From positions 1 through 50,150 of the forward strand of contig JACRCV010000097.1 of assembly GCA_016218825.1 (NCBI GenBank): a stretch of DNA of 50,150 nt, in the 5' to 3' direction. Made by a program: the position numbers and the translations under genes. Positions 41,462-50,050 of this stretch are shown piece by piece. This stretch comes from Deltaproteobacteria bacterium (GTDB lineage: Bacteria > Myxococcota > XYA12-FULL-58-9). The notes below the pieces were generated by a model, which searched no databases, was not told where the DNA came from, and worked only from the letters and a program-made list of their open reading frames with translations. The number at the start of each line of letters is the position of its first letter. The first letter of the stretch is position 1.

Positions 41462-43792
41462 TCACTCTTCGCGGAGGATCTCCGCGAACTCCGAGTCGAG
41501 GATCTGCAGCTCCCGCCGCTGCTCGTTGACCTTCTTGCTGATCTCGTGGGTCTCGACCTCTTTCAAGGCCCAGGCGACGTCGACGACGCCGACGTCACCC
41601 CGCAGCACGATGCTGGCAAACGTCGCCTCGACCTCGGACAGCGAGGTCGCCGCCACCTCGCCGACGACGCCGCGGGCCGCGACCCGGACCCCGTCCATCG
41701 CCTGGCGGTACGACTCGAGCACGCCGCGCTCCGCGAGCAAGGTCGCCTTGATCTGATCGGCCTTGCCGGCCACCGCGCGGTCGAGCTGGGCCTGGACCCG
41801 GTCCACGGTCTCGCCGCCGGCGTCGATCACGCCGCGCAGGCGCTCGATCTCCGCCATCGTCGCCGCGCCCTTGGCGTCGTCGATCTTCGCGGTCATCAGG
41901 ATCTCGCGCTCGCGGGCCAGGTTGGCGGCGTATTGAGCGCGGACGCTGTCCTCCTCGACGCCGGTCGCGGTGGTGATCGAGACCATCCCCTTCTCGTGGT
42001 TGATCTCGGCCTCGAGCGCCCGGTGCAGCCCCTCGAGCTCGACGACCTCGCGATCTTGCTGCTCCAGGCGATCGTCGTACTCGCGCTTCGCCGCGTCCGG
42101 GAGCTGCTCGCGGCTGGTGGTGATCCACACCCGGAGCGCTGCGAGCTGCGCCCGCAGGCTGTCGATGTCGTAGCGCAACCGATAGGCCTTCTGCTGCAGT
42201 TCCAGGATCCGCCGCTGCATCGCGCCGAGCCGGCCCTCGTAGTCCTCTTTGACCTGCGGCAGCTTGAGATACGCCGGCTCGAGCGCGGCGCGCGCCGTCA
42301 GCACCGCCTGCAGCTCCTGCTTCGCCGCCTCGTCCAGCCCGCTCTCGGCCACGTTGCGCTCGGCGACCAACAGCCGCTTCGACAGCGTCAACAGCGAGTT
42401 GCGGTAGGCGAAGATGCGCGACTGCGCGTCCTGCAGCGTCGGGAAGAACGCGGTGCGCTTGTCGGAGTCGAGGATCACCAGCAGCTTGTCGATTAAGCCG
42501 TCGGTCTCCTTGAGCGAGGCGTCGCCCTCGGTGAGCGACACCGCCAGGTTTTGCGCGCCCTTCAGATCCCGCTGCTGCCGGGCCCACTTGACCGCGAGCG
42601 ACGGCAACTGCCGCACCCCGGCGCGCTGGTCGGAGCCGACGACCTCGTCGAAGTACTGCCCCGGATCGATGCCCTGTCGCCGCAGGGCGCTCATGGCGTC
42701 ACGCACCGGCCGGTAGCGGTCGACGACCTCGCCGAAGACCTTGGTCGCCTCGCCGAACTGGCCGAGGCGCAACAGGATGTTGCCGAGCAACAGCCGCGCC
42801 TCCGGACCGATCGCGTTGTCGCTCTCGGAGAGCAACAGGATCTCGAGCGCGTTCTCGGCCTTCTTGTACTCGGCGGCGCGCACCGCCTCGTCGGTCGCGG
42901 CGTCGGCGGAGCGCACGTAAGTCCAGGTGACCTCGTAGAGCGCCTCCTCGAAGAGCGGGCTCTTGCGCTCCACCGCCTGATAGGCGTCCACCGACTCGCT
43001 GAGCTTGCCCTCTTCGAAGAAGATCCGGCCGCGGTTCATCGCCGCCAGCTCTCGGATCTGGCGCGCCACCGGGGTGCTGTCGCCCGAGCGCAACAGCTCG
43101 TCGAAGATCGCCCGGCCTTGATCGAGCTCGCCGGCCTTGATGTGCCCCACCGCCTCCAGGTAGGCCGCCTTGGCGCCGAGCTCGGCGTCGCCGCGCAGCG
43201 CTTTGGCGGCGGTGATCGCCTCTTGCAGCTTGCCCTGCCGGAGCAGGCTCTTGGCGTGAACGTAGGCCACGTCTTTGGGCAGCGCCTCGTCGCCGAGGGC
43301 GCGGATCTGCTCCTCGAGCCCCTCCCAGTGCCGGGTGCGGTCGCAGATCTGAATCAGGCGCCGCACCGCGCTCTTCAGGTGCTGCTGATCGCGGCGCGCG
43401 ATCACCCGCTCGAAGAAGCGCCGCGCCGACAGGTCGTGGCCGATCTGATAGAGCGACTCGGCGAGGAAGTAGAGCGCCCGGGGGTAGAGGGGCTCGGCCT
43501 CGTGCTCGCGCCGCTCGACGAGGTCGTAGAGCACCAGCGAGGCGCGTTGATAATCGGCGAGGAGATAGAGGATCTCGCCGTTCGTCAGGCGCTCGCTGAA
43601 GGTCTTCTCCGGCCCGAGGACGGTGGCGTTGTCGTACTCCGCCGCCAGGTTCTGCACCTTGATGCCGAGCGCCGCGAGCTCGCCGGCCAGGATCTCGAGC
43701 GCACGCTCCGCGGCGGTCGCCGGCCGCGGCCCGAGCACCACGGCGCCGGCCATCGCCACCCCGGAGAACAACGCCACCCAAGAACGCGTCAT
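41462..43792 (-). CDS. Exported TPR/coiled-coil protein upstream of gltD
   Basis: About 776 residues with a signal peptide (WVALFSGVAMAGAVVLGPRPATAA). Residues ~50-390 are TPR-like (ALYFLAESLYQIGHDLSARR; YVHAKSLLRQGKLQEAITAA; ARLLLGNILLRLGQFGEATK). Residues ~440-776 are long charged helices with coiled-coil character (AKREYDDRLEQQDREVVELE; EKGMVSITTATG). The ATG at 43792 is preferred since earlier starts would put extra residues ahead of the signal peptide. It is followed 38 bp later by the gltD-like start. A structural periplasmic role in the gliding machine is inferred from position and architecture; I cannot match it to a named Glt protein. Confidence 0.7.
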   Translation of the reverse strand: MTRSWVALFSGVAMAGAVVLGPRPATAAERALEILAGELAALGIKVQNLAAEYDNATVLGPEKTFSERLTNGEILYLLADYQRASLVLYDLVERREHEAEPLYPRALYFLAESLYQIGHDLSARRFFERVIARRDQQHLKSAVRRLIQICDRTRHWEGLEEQIRALGDEALPKDVAYVHAKSLLRQGKLQEAITAAKALRGDAELGAKAAYLEAVGHIKAGELDQGRAIFDELLRSGDSTPVARQIRELAAMNRGRIFFEEGKLSESVDAYQAVERKSPLFEEALYEVTWTYVRSADAATDEAVRAAEYKKAENALEILLLSESDNAIGPEARLLLGNILLRLGQFGEATKVFGEVVDRYRPVRDAMSALRRQGIDPGQYFDEVVGSDQRAGVRQLPSLAVKWARQQRDLKGAQNLAVSLTEGDASLKETDGLIDKLLVILDSDKRTAFFPTLQDAQSRIFAYRNSLLTLSKRLLVAERNVAESGLDEAAKQELQAVLTARAALEPAYLKLPQVKEDYEGRLGAMQRRILELQQKAYRLRYDIDSLRAQLAALRVWITTSREQLPDAAKREYDDRLEQQDREVVELEGLHRALEAEINHEKGMVSITTATGVEEDSVRAQYAANLAREREILMTAKIDDAKGAATMAEIERLRGVIDAGGETVDRVQAQLDRAVAGKADQIKATLLAERGVLESYRQAMDGVRVAARGVVGEVAATSLSEVEATFASIVLRGDVGVVDVAWALKEVETHEISKKVNEQRRELQILDSEFAEILREE

Positions 43793-43846
43793 CGCTGCCG
43801 ACCCTACCCCGCTCGCGGTTGCTGCCAATCCTCGGCGCCGACCGCC

Positions 43847-44662
43847 CTAGCGATTCGCCGGGCCCGCGGTCGCGGCGTCCGTGTTGTCGCCGGTCGCCGG
43901 CCGCGCCGCATGGGCGCTCTCGATGTCGTAGCGCACCGCGGGGCGATCCTTGAGCTCGGCGGTCATCCCGCCCTTCTCGTAGCCGACGATCTTGACGCTG
44001 GTCAGCTTGCCCTCTTCGGCGTTGAACGTGTAGCTCGACTTGATCTTGAAACGGTAGCCCTTCAGGTAGCTGAACACCCCGAAGCCGTAGCCCTGGTACT
44101 CCAGATACACCGAAATCTGGTGATTGCCGGGCGCGATGCTGCCATTGAAGACCTCGATCTCCTCTTGGTCGTTGAGCTCGTTGCCGGTCTCGTCGGTGCG
44201 ATTCACGATCGGCGCGCCGTCGAGCGCGTACTGCGCCCGGCGAAGGATGAACGAGCTGCCCATCTCGTTGCGATGCGTCAACACCGCCTTGGCGCCGGAG
44301 ATCGCGCCGTGCAGCACCACCTCTTGCAGCTGGATCAACCGCGCCTTCGACTGAAAGATCTTTTCCTTGAGCTCGTTGACCCGCTCCTCGATGTCCCGGA
44401 GCTTGATGTTCAGCGCCGCCTCGTTGGGCGGCGCGGCCTGCGCCGCCGGCGTCGTGGCCCCTGCGGCCGGCTTCTCCTCCGGGGTCGTGACCCCTGCGGC
44501 CGGCTTCGCCTCCGGGGTCGTGGGCTCCGCCGGGGCGGCGCCGGTCTCGACCACCGTCTCGGTCTGGCCCTCAGCCGTGCCGGCCGCGGCAAACGACGGC
44601 ACCGCCAACACGGCGGCCGCGAACAGGATCGGGCTCGTGAGCACGCTGCAGCTGTTGTTCAT
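43847..44662 (-). CDS. Exported coiled-coil plus beta-domain protein, first gene of the glt train
   Basis: A 271-residue protein with a signal peptide (LTSPILFAAAVLAVPSFAAA). A Pro/Ala/Thr/Glu linker with an 11-residue tandem repeat (~40-85) is followed by a coiled-coil helix (~88-125, IKLRDIEERVNELKEKIFQS) and a beta-rich domain (~130-245, IAPGNHQISVYLEYQGYGFG; FKIKSSYTFNAEEGKLTSVK). The phrase PGNHQISVYLEYQG recalls PEGA-like or transthyretin-like modules. It begins the minus-strand train that leads through gltDEFG; the next gene starts 54 bp later. No strong ribosome-binding site precedes the ATG. Function unknown. Confidence 0.7.
   Translation of the reverse strand: MNNSCSVLTSPILFAAAVLAVPSFAAAGTAEGQTETVVETGAAPAEPTTPEAKPAAGVTTPEEKPAAGATTPAAQAAPPNEAALNIKLRDIEERVNELKEKIFQSKARLIQLQEVVLHGAISGAKAVLTHRNEMGSSFILRRAQYALDGAPIVNRTDETGNELNDQEEIEVFNGSIAPGNHQISVYLEYQGYGFGVFSYLKGYRFKIKSSYTFNAEEGKLTSVKIVGYEKGGMTAELKDRPAVRYDIESAHAARPATGDNTDAATAGPANR
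44451..44516. repeat. Two direct 33-bp repeats in coding sequence
   Basis: Units 44451-44483 and 44484-44516 differ at two positions and encode a PAAG-(V/A)TTPE-type linker in the exported coiled-coil protein. Copy number could vary by slippage. Confidence 0.8.
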
Positions 44663-44841
44663 GGTAGTTCCACGCGCGAACCTACTGGCGCAAGTTGCAC
44701 GCCGCGAGTCAAGGCCTTGAACGACTCCGGTGAATGCCCTGTAATCGCGGCATGTTAGCGTTGGCGGTCGGACAGGTCAACGACTCTCTGGGGTGAACAC
44801 CGGGGTTGCCGCCGGTCGCGTCCGGCGGCTACAATCTCCCG

Positions 44842-45888
44842 ATGCAGCCTGGCCGAGCGTTTGGACCTGGGTTCTGCGCGGTGCTGATGGCGGCCGCGCT
44901 CTTCACGGTCGCCACCGAGGCCGACGCCAAGAAGCGACGGCCGCAGCCGGCCGAGCTGGCGCTGTTGCCGACGACGGTGACCGACGACGTCAACCTCGAG
45001 CTCCTCGGCGCCCTCGAGGCCGAGCTGGATCGCGGCGCCCGCGGCCTGTACGCCGCGGTCTACAGCGGCGATGCGCTGCAGGGTCGGCTGAAGGGGTCGC
45101 CGCAGGAAGCCGGGAGCAAGTGTCGCGCCGACCTCGCCTGCCTGGTGCGGCTCGGCAAGCGCGCCAAGGTCGACGACGTCCTGTACGGCGTGGCGACGCT
45201 CTCGAACAACGGCGTGTCGTTGACCGCGAGCCTGGTCAACGTCGCGAAGGGACGGCTCGAAGGCACCGCGACCTTCGTGCTCGCGGAGGCCAGCGAGGCC
45301 GCGGCGAGCGTCAAGGCCGGCTTCAGCGATCTGTTTCGCGCCCCCTACCCCGACGCCGGCACCGCCGACCTCGCGCTCCCTGACCTCGTGGCGCTCTCCG
45401 CCCCCGATCTCGCGCCGCTGCCGCCCCCGAACCGCGCCCCGGCCCCGGACGCGGACCACGGCGAGCCGGCGCCACCGACCCCGCAAAGCGAGCGCCCGAC
45501 CGCCGCACGCCCGCCGGCCGACACCGGGGCGGCGGTGAGCCGCACGTCGCCGCCGCACGAGGCGCGCGGCGCCTGGCTCGCCTACACCGGGTTCGCGGTC
45601 GTCGGCGTCGGCGCCCTCCTCGCGGTCGCCGGGATCGTCCCGGGGCTGAAGTCGAAGGACGACTACAACCAGATCAAGCCGGACACCGACATGATCACCG
45701 CCGGCGATCTCAAGCAGAGCTCGTACGACAACGCCGACCGCGCCAACCTCCTGTGGATGCTGGGCGGCACCCTCGCCGCGGTGGGCGGGGCCCTGGTCGC
45801 CGTCGATCGCTTCATCCTCGCCGACGTCACCCCGAGCGCCACGGCCTCGCCGACCGGGGTCAGGGCGACGCTGCGCTGGCGGTTCTAG
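44842..45888 (+). CDS. CsgG-like exported protein with C-terminal TM helices
   Basis: A 348-residue protein. A signal peptide (FCAVLMAAALFTVATEADA) leads to a ~150-residue alpha/beta domain like the CsgG/TolB-N region (ELALLPTTVTDDVNLELLGA; CRADLACLVRLGKRAKVDDV; LVNVAKGRLEGTATFVL). A long Pro/Ala-rich linker (~170-245) follows, then two hydrophobic helices (~250-275 and ~310-335). The Cys pair in the CRADLAC stretch matches the family habit. The gene at 96-1007 has the same plan with an added PEGA domain. The ATG at 44842 is chosen because the signal peptide follows. It stands alone on the plus strand between the glt train and mglA. Function unknown. Confidence 0.68.
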   Translation: MQPGRAFGPGFCAVLMAAALFTVATEADAKKRRPQPAELALLPTTVTDDVNLELLGALEAELDRGARGLYAAVYSGDALQGRLKGSPQEAGSKCRADLACLVRLGKRAKVDDVLYGVATLSNNGVSLTASLVNVAKGRLEGTATFVLAEASEAAASVKAGFSDLFRAPYPDAGTADLALPDLVALSAPDLAPLPPPNRAPAPDADHGEPAPPTPQSERPTAARPPADTGAAVSRTSPPHEARGAWLAYTGFAVVGVGALLAVAGIVPGLKSKDDYNQIKPDTDMITAGDLKQSSYDNADRANLLWMLGGTLAAVGGALVAVDRFILADVTPSATASPTGVRATLRWRF

Positions 45889-46039
45889 ACCGCTTTCGCA
45901 GTGAGTTGATCGTTCCGCGCCCAGGGGCCAGGGGAGTGGGGGGTGGGGAGCGCCGCGGCAGCCGTGGCGCGGGAACCAAATCACGACGAAGATGGCGTGG
46001 CGTGCTGGCGTCGACGATGCGCAGAGAAACGGACGGCGA

Positions 46040-46627
46040 TCAGCCGCCCTTCTTGAGCTCGGTCAAGACCAGCTTGGCGATGGCCTTCAGGGTGTCGAAG
46101 ACGCCGTTGCCCAGCGTCGCCGAGGCTTCGAAGTCCGGCACCTGGCGCGGGTTCAACAGCCGCTTCAGCTCGTCGGGGCTGGCGGAGTTCGGCAGGTCGC
46201 GCTTGTTGTATTGGATCACGAACGGGATCTTGTCGAGGTCGTAGCCCTGCTCCGCGAGGTTGGTGCGCAGGTTCTCCATCGACTCGAGGTTCGCCTCCAT
46301 GCGCTCGATCTGCGAGTCGGCCACGAACACCACGCCGTCGACACCTTTGAGGATCAGCTTGCGCGAGGCGTCGTAGAACACCTGGCCGGGAACGGTATAG
46401 AGGTGGAACCGGGTCTTGAAGCCGCGGATCTCACCGAGCGACAACGGCAAGAAGTCGAAGAAGAGCGTGCGCTCGGTCTCCGTCGCCAAGGAGATCATCT
46501 TGCCTTTGGCCTCGGGATTGGTCTTGTTGTAGATGTACTGCAGGTTCGTCGTCTTCCCGCACAACCCTGGGCCGTAGTAGACGATCTTGCAGTTGATCTC
46601 GCGCGAGCTGTAATTGATGAAGGACAT
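46040..46627 (-). CDS. mglA: MglA, Ras-like GTPase of the gliding polarity switch
   Basis: A 195-residue small GTPase. The P-loop is [17 protein letters not shown] (~18-34), PM3 is the MglA-type TVPGQVFYD (~78-86), and the NKRD guanine-specificity motif is at ~141-144. Long stretches ([40 protein letters not shown]) read the same as I recall for M. xanthus MglA. GTP-bound MglA marks the leading pole and recruits the Agl-Glt and type IV pilus machinery; it couples the machine to MreB. It lies 18 bp downstream of mglB on the same strand, the standard mglBA order. Confidence 0.96.
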   Translation of the reverse strand: MSFINYSSREINCKIVYYGPGLCGKTTNLQYIYNKTNPEAKGKMISLATETERTLFFDFLPLSLGEIRGFKTRFHLYTVPGQVFYDASRKLILKGVDGVVFVADSQIERMEANLESMENLRTNLAEQGYDLDKIPFVIQYNKRDLPNSASPDELKRLLNPRQVPDFEASATLGNGVFDTLKAIAKLVLTELKKGG

Positions 46628-46645
46628 GGTGCCGTGTGAGCCCTG

Positions 46646-47128
46646 CTACTCGCTGAACAGGTTATCGATGTCGTCGTCGGTGATCTCAGCGAAGGGCGTG
46701 CCCTGCGCGTGAGACTGCGCCTTCGCGATCATCGCGGTGAAGATGTGCGCGAGCTCGTCGCTCGCCTTCTTCACCCGAAGCCGCACCAGCCCCAAACTCG
46801 AGCGCTGGTCGAACATCACTACCAGAATCGCGCGCTGCGCGACGATCGAGAGGTGAAGGTTGTCCTTCTCGCCCTCGTGAAAGACGTTCGGGAATTCCTT
46901 CTCGCCGATCAACTTCGCGAGACCGCTCGTCGCCGCGATGTTGCCGGCGGTGAGCGACGCCAGCGACGTGGTGTCGAGGTTGTCGATCTCGCCGTGACTG
47001 GTGATGTACTGGCCGTTCTTGTCGACCAGAAGAACCGCCTTGGCGTTGGCTTCGCGCGTGAGGCGTTCGCAGATCGTGGAGATCTGCTTGAACTCCTCCT
47101 CATACATCACCATCTGCTGGTCGACCAT
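46646..47128 (-). CDS. mglB: MglB, roadblock-family GTPase-activating protein for MglA
   Basis: A 160-residue roadblock/LC7 protein. Motifs include MVMYEEEFKQISTICERLTR, ANAKAVLLVDKNGQYITSHG, DTTSLASLTAGNIAA, LAKLIGEKEFPNVFHEGEKD and the acidic C-terminus FAEITDDDIDNLFSE, which MglA uses as a binding site in related systems. The homodimer stimulates GTP hydrolysis by MglA at the lagging pole. The start at 47128 adds six residues before an alternative Met. The next gene is mglA after 18 bp. A candidate promoter lies at 47188-47216. Confidence 0.95.
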   Translation of the reverse strand: MVDQQMVMYEEEFKQISTICERLTREANAKAVLLVDKNGQYITSHGEIDNLDTTSLASLTAGNIAATSGLAKLIGEKEFPNVFHEGEKDNLHLSIVAQRAILVVMFDQRSSLGLVRLRVKKASDELAHIFTAMIAKAQSHAQGTPFAEITDDDIDNLFSE

Positions 47129-47187
47129 GCCGAGGATGCTCCTGAACCGCCGTGGCCTAGTACAAAGACGTTACACGGGCAAGCGGG

Positions 47188-47216
47188 TGAATACCAGACA
47201 CCGAATAGCCGTGCAA
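47188..47216 (-). promoter_or_regulatory. Candidate sigma-70 promoter for mglBA
   Basis: On the minus strand: -35 TTGCAC (47211-47216), 17-bp spacer, -10 TATTCA (47188-47193), about 60 bp before the mglB start. It separates mglBA from the recR gene upstream. Confidence 0.5.
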
Positions 47217-47265
47217 GGCGCTGTTGGAAAATCGACGCTCAATCTCGGTCCTTCGCGACCCGAGG

Positions 47266-47874
47266 TCAATACTCACGACGCTCGGTGAGCGCCCGCCCCA
47301 GGGTCGCGTGATCGAGGTACTCGAGCTCGCCACCCGACGGGATCCCGGAGGCGAGGCGCGTCACCTGCACCCCGAGCGGCTTGATCAGGCGCGCGAGGTA
47401 GAGCGCGGTCGCGTCGCCCTCGACGTCGGCGTTGGTCGCGAGGATCACCTCGCGATAGCCGCGCTCGGTGACTCTGGTGACGAGCGCGTCGATCTTCAGC
47501 TCGTCCGGGCCGATGCCGTCGAGCGGCGCCAAGGCGCCGTGCAGCACGTGGTACAGGCCGCGATAGGTCTTGGTGGCCTCGATCGCCTTCAGATCGACGA
47601 CGCTCTCGACCACGCAGAGCAGGCCCTGGTCGCGGCTCGCATCGGCGCATACCTTGCAGCGCTCGCCGCGGCAGAGGTTGCGACACTGGCTGCAGAACCC
47701 GACCTCGTCGGCCACCGCCAACAACGCCGCCGCCAGATCGCGCGCCAGCGAGCCGGAGTCGCGACCCTGCGACTGGCGGATGATGTGGAACGCCATGCGC
47801 GTGGCGCTGCGCTCGCCGATCCCCGGCAACCTACCGAGCTCGAGGACCAGGCGCTCGATCGGATCGAGGCTCAT
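47266..47874 (-). CDS. recR: Recombination mediator RecR
   Basis: A 202-residue RecR. The helix-hairpin-helix is LPGIGERSATRMAFH (~15-29), the zinc finger is CSQCRNLCRGERCKVC (~57-72), and the Toprim domain runs from ~80 (ATNADVEGDATALYLARLIK, then LASGIPSGGELEYLD). It works with RecO/RecF to load RecA at gaps. The ATG overlaps the ybaB stop (ATGA), giving the classic dnaX-ybaB-recR operon. Confidence 0.96.
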   Translation of the reverse strand: MSLDPIERLVLELGRLPGIGERSATRMAFHIIRQSQGRDSGSLARDLAAALLAVADEVGFCSQCRNLCRGERCKVCADASRDQGLLCVVESVVDLKAIEATKTYRGLYHVLHGALAPLDGIGPDELKIDALVTRVTERGYREVILATNADVEGDATALYLARLIKPLGVQVTRLASGIPSGGELEYLDHATLGRALTERREY

Positions 47875-48215
47875 GCCTTGGGCAGCAGGGCACCGAGCGC
47901 GGCCATGTCGACGCCCATCGACTCGGCGAACGAGCTGACCTTGCGCTGCATCTCGGCGAGCACCCGCGAGCTCGCCTGGTTGAACGCGGCGCGCAGCAGG
48001 TCTTCGAGGAACTGACGATCTCCGGCGGCGAGCGCCTTCGGATCGATGTTGACCGCGATCGCCTCGTAGCGGCCGTTCAACACCACCCGCACCATGCCGC
48101 CACCGGCCTCGCCGGTGATGCGCGCCGCCGCGGCCTCTTGGTCGCTGGCGCCGAGCTTCGCCTTCATCTGCTCGGCCATCTCCAACATCGCCTTCAGGTC
48201 CATGGAAAACCTCAC
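47871..48215 (-). CDS. ybaB: YbaB/EbfC nucleoid-associated protein
   Basis: A 114-residue YbaB-family protein. MDLKAMLEMAEQMKAKLGAS is the N-terminal helix and GGGMVRVVLNGRYEAIAVNI the central strand pair, with LEDLLRAAFNQASSRVLAEM as the C-terminal helix. The dimer binds DNA with little sequence specificity. A GTG at 48215 overlaps the dnaX stop (GTGA); the ATG at 48203 is an alternative that fits the usual family start better. Confidence 0.92.
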   Translation of the reverse strand: MRFSMDLKAMLEMAEQMKAKLGASDQEAAAARITGEAGGGMVRVVLNGRYEAIAVNIDPKALAAGDRQFLEDLLRAAFNQASSRVLAEMQRKVSSFAESMGVDMAALGALLPKA

Positions 48216-49834
48216 GCCGACTCGTCACCCGAGGACAGCGGGATCACCTCTTTGACCTCACCGCCGAGTATGGAGATCGCGCCCTGCACCGCCGGGTGCT
48301 TCAACGCCCCGGCGCGGACCGCCGACTCTTTCTCAGAGCGCCTGCGCTCGTCGACCTCGGCCAACGTCGCCACCGGCGCCTCGCGGGTATCGAGGGCGCA
48401 GAGCTCCAGCGTCACGGCCTTGCCGAAGTGCTCCGCCAACACCCGCTCCATCAACGCCCGGTTCTCGCGCTCGTGCGCCGCGTCCCAGTAGAAGGTGCCC
48501 TTGGTGTAGCCGACCGCGACCTTGTCTTGGCCGAACTCCAGCGGCCGACCGTGCTCCAAAAGCGACGCCAAAGCCGGCCGCAGCTGCCGCATCCGCGCCA
48601 CCAGCGCGTCCCAACCGGAGGCCGGCGGTCTCGACACCGGAGGCGGCGGCGCGACGACCGGGGCGCGCGCCGACACCGCCGGGGCGGCGTCGCCGTGCAC
48701 CGCGTGGTCGAGCTTCTGCAAGAGGTCGGCGAGGCTCGTCACCGACTCGATCTCGAAGATCCGCAACAACCCCATCTCCAGGCTGACCCGCGGGAAGGGC
48801 GAGCGGCTGACGTCGTCGGCGACCGCGACCAGCGCCTGAAAACAGCGGTGCAGATCGGGCTTGCCGAGCGCCCGCGCCTGGGCGGCAAGCGCCTGAATCT
48901 CACCCGGGGAGCGGTCCAGCAGGCTCTCTTTGGGCTCCGGCACCGCCTTGACCACCATCAGGTCACGGAAGTGCTCGACCAACAGGCCCACGAGGTCGGT
49001 GAGATCGTGGCCGCGCAGATCGATCTCGGCCACCTGTGACAGCAACCGCTCGGCGTTCTTCGCGATCAGGCTGTCGGCCAGATCGAAGACCAGCTGCCGA
49101 TCGACGATGCCGAGCGCGGCGATGACCTGGGCGTCGTCGGGCTTGCCGCCGGCGTACGACAACACCTGATCGAGCAACGACAACGCGTCGCGCACCGAGC
49201 CCTGCGCCTCGCGGACGATCGCGGCAAGCGCCGCCGCCGACAGCCCGAGCTGCTCCTTGGCGAGGATGCCCTTCAAGTGCAGCAAGAGCTGCGTCACCGA
49301 CACCCGCCGGAAGTCGAAGCGCTGGCAGCGGGAGAGGATCGTCGCCGGGATCTTCTGCGGCTCGGTGGTCGCGAAGATGAACTTCACGTGCGGCGGCGGC
49401 TCCTCGAGGGTCTTCAACAGGGCGTTGAACGCCTCGGGGGTCAGCTGGTGGACCTCGTCGATGATGTAGAGCTTGTGCTTCCCCTTCGCCGGCAGGTAGC
49501 GCACCGTCTCGCGAAGCTCGCGGACGCTCTCGACGCCGCGGTTCGAGGCGCCGTCGATCTCGAGGACGTCAGGGCTGCGGCCCTCGGCGATCTCGACGCA
49601 GGCGGCGCAAGTGCCGCACGGCGTCGGCGTCGGCCCGGTAGCGCAGTTCAACGCCCGCGCCAACACCCGCGCCGTGGTCGTCTTGCCGACGCCCCGGGCG
49701 CCGGTGAACAAGAAGGCGTGATGCACCCGGTTCAGGGTGATGGCGTTTTGCAGCGTCCGGACCACGTGGTCCTGACCGACGATGTCGCCGAACGTTCCGG
49801 GGCGGTACTTGCGCGCCAAGACCAGGTAGGACAC
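48212..49834 (-). CDS. dnaX: DNA polymerase III subunit gamma/tau
   Basis: A 540-residue DnaX. Walker A is GARGVGKTT (~45-53), the zinc module is CATGPTPTPCGTCAAC (~64-79), Walker B is LYIIDEVHQL, and the sensor region is ATTEPQKIPATILSRCQRFD. The clamp-loader lid domain follows, and the C-terminal ~170 residues are the less conserved tau region. It loads the beta clamp and couples polymerases to the helicase. A GTG start with AAAGGA upstream fits. I saw no clear A-rich slippery site that would give a separate gamma form, but did not search exhaustively. It is first in the dnaX-ybaB-recR operon. Confidence 0.96.
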   Translation of the reverse strand: MSYLVLARKYRPGTFGDIVGQDHVVRTLQNAITLNRVHHAFLFTGARGVGKTTTARVLARALNCATGPTPTPCGTCAACVEIAEGRSPDVLEIDGASNRGVESVRELRETVRYLPAKGKHKLYIIDEVHQLTPEAFNALLKTLEEPPPHVKFIFATTEPQKIPATILSRCQRFDFRRVSVTQLLLHLKGILAKEQLGLSAAALAAIVREAQGSVRDALSLLDQVLSYAGGKPDDAQVIAALGIVDRQLVFDLADSLIAKNAERLLSQVAEIDLRGHDLTDLVGLLVEHFRDLMVVKAVPEPKESLLDRSPGEIQALAAQARALGKPDLHRCFQALVAVADDVSRSPFPRVSLEMGLLRIFEIESVTSLADLLQKLDHAVHGDAAPAVSARAPVVAPPPPVSRPPASGWDALVARMRQLRPALASLLEHGRPLEFGQDKVAVGYTKGTFYWDAAHERENRALMERVLAEHFGKAVTLELCALDTREAPVATLAEVDERRRSEKESAVRAGALKHPAVQGAISILGGEVKEVIPLSSGDESA

Positions 49835-49960
49835 GGGCAGATCCTTTGGTTGACCGCGTTGCCGAGCGCTTCACTTGTAGCCATTCGCATGCGGTCCGTC
49901 CAGTGCGATCCACAGACCGCCCAGTCGGGCAATCGACTTCTCGCGTTTATTGATTCCCGG

Positions 49961-49977
49961 CGGGCGCTTCGCGCCCG
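49961..49977. terminator. Perfect GC-rich hairpin upstream of dnaX
   Basis: A 7-bp stem, CGGGCGC/GCGCCCG, with a TTC loop, between the end of the partial gene (50051) and dnaX. It lacks a T-run, so termination is uncertain. The rest of 49835-50050 shows no gene and no clear promoter. Confidence 0.3.
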
Positions 49978-50050
49978 TCCTCCCCACCCCCACCCCGGAG
50001 CGTCGCCTTCGGCGCCGCTCTCGGCCCGCCCCCGGGTGGCTGACTCGGGA

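Noticed and set aside
45889-46039. Terminator for mglA in the G-rich gap
   Set aside because: An imperfect CGCCGCGG/CCGTGGCG stem exists but has no T-run; I could not support it as a terminator.
49835-50050. Possible small SRP RNA or tRNA upstream of dnaX, a common location in other bacteria
   Set aside because: The conserved SRP apical loop (GGUCAGGUCCGGAAGGAAGC-like) and any tRNA cloverleaf are absent; only simple GC hairpins are seen.
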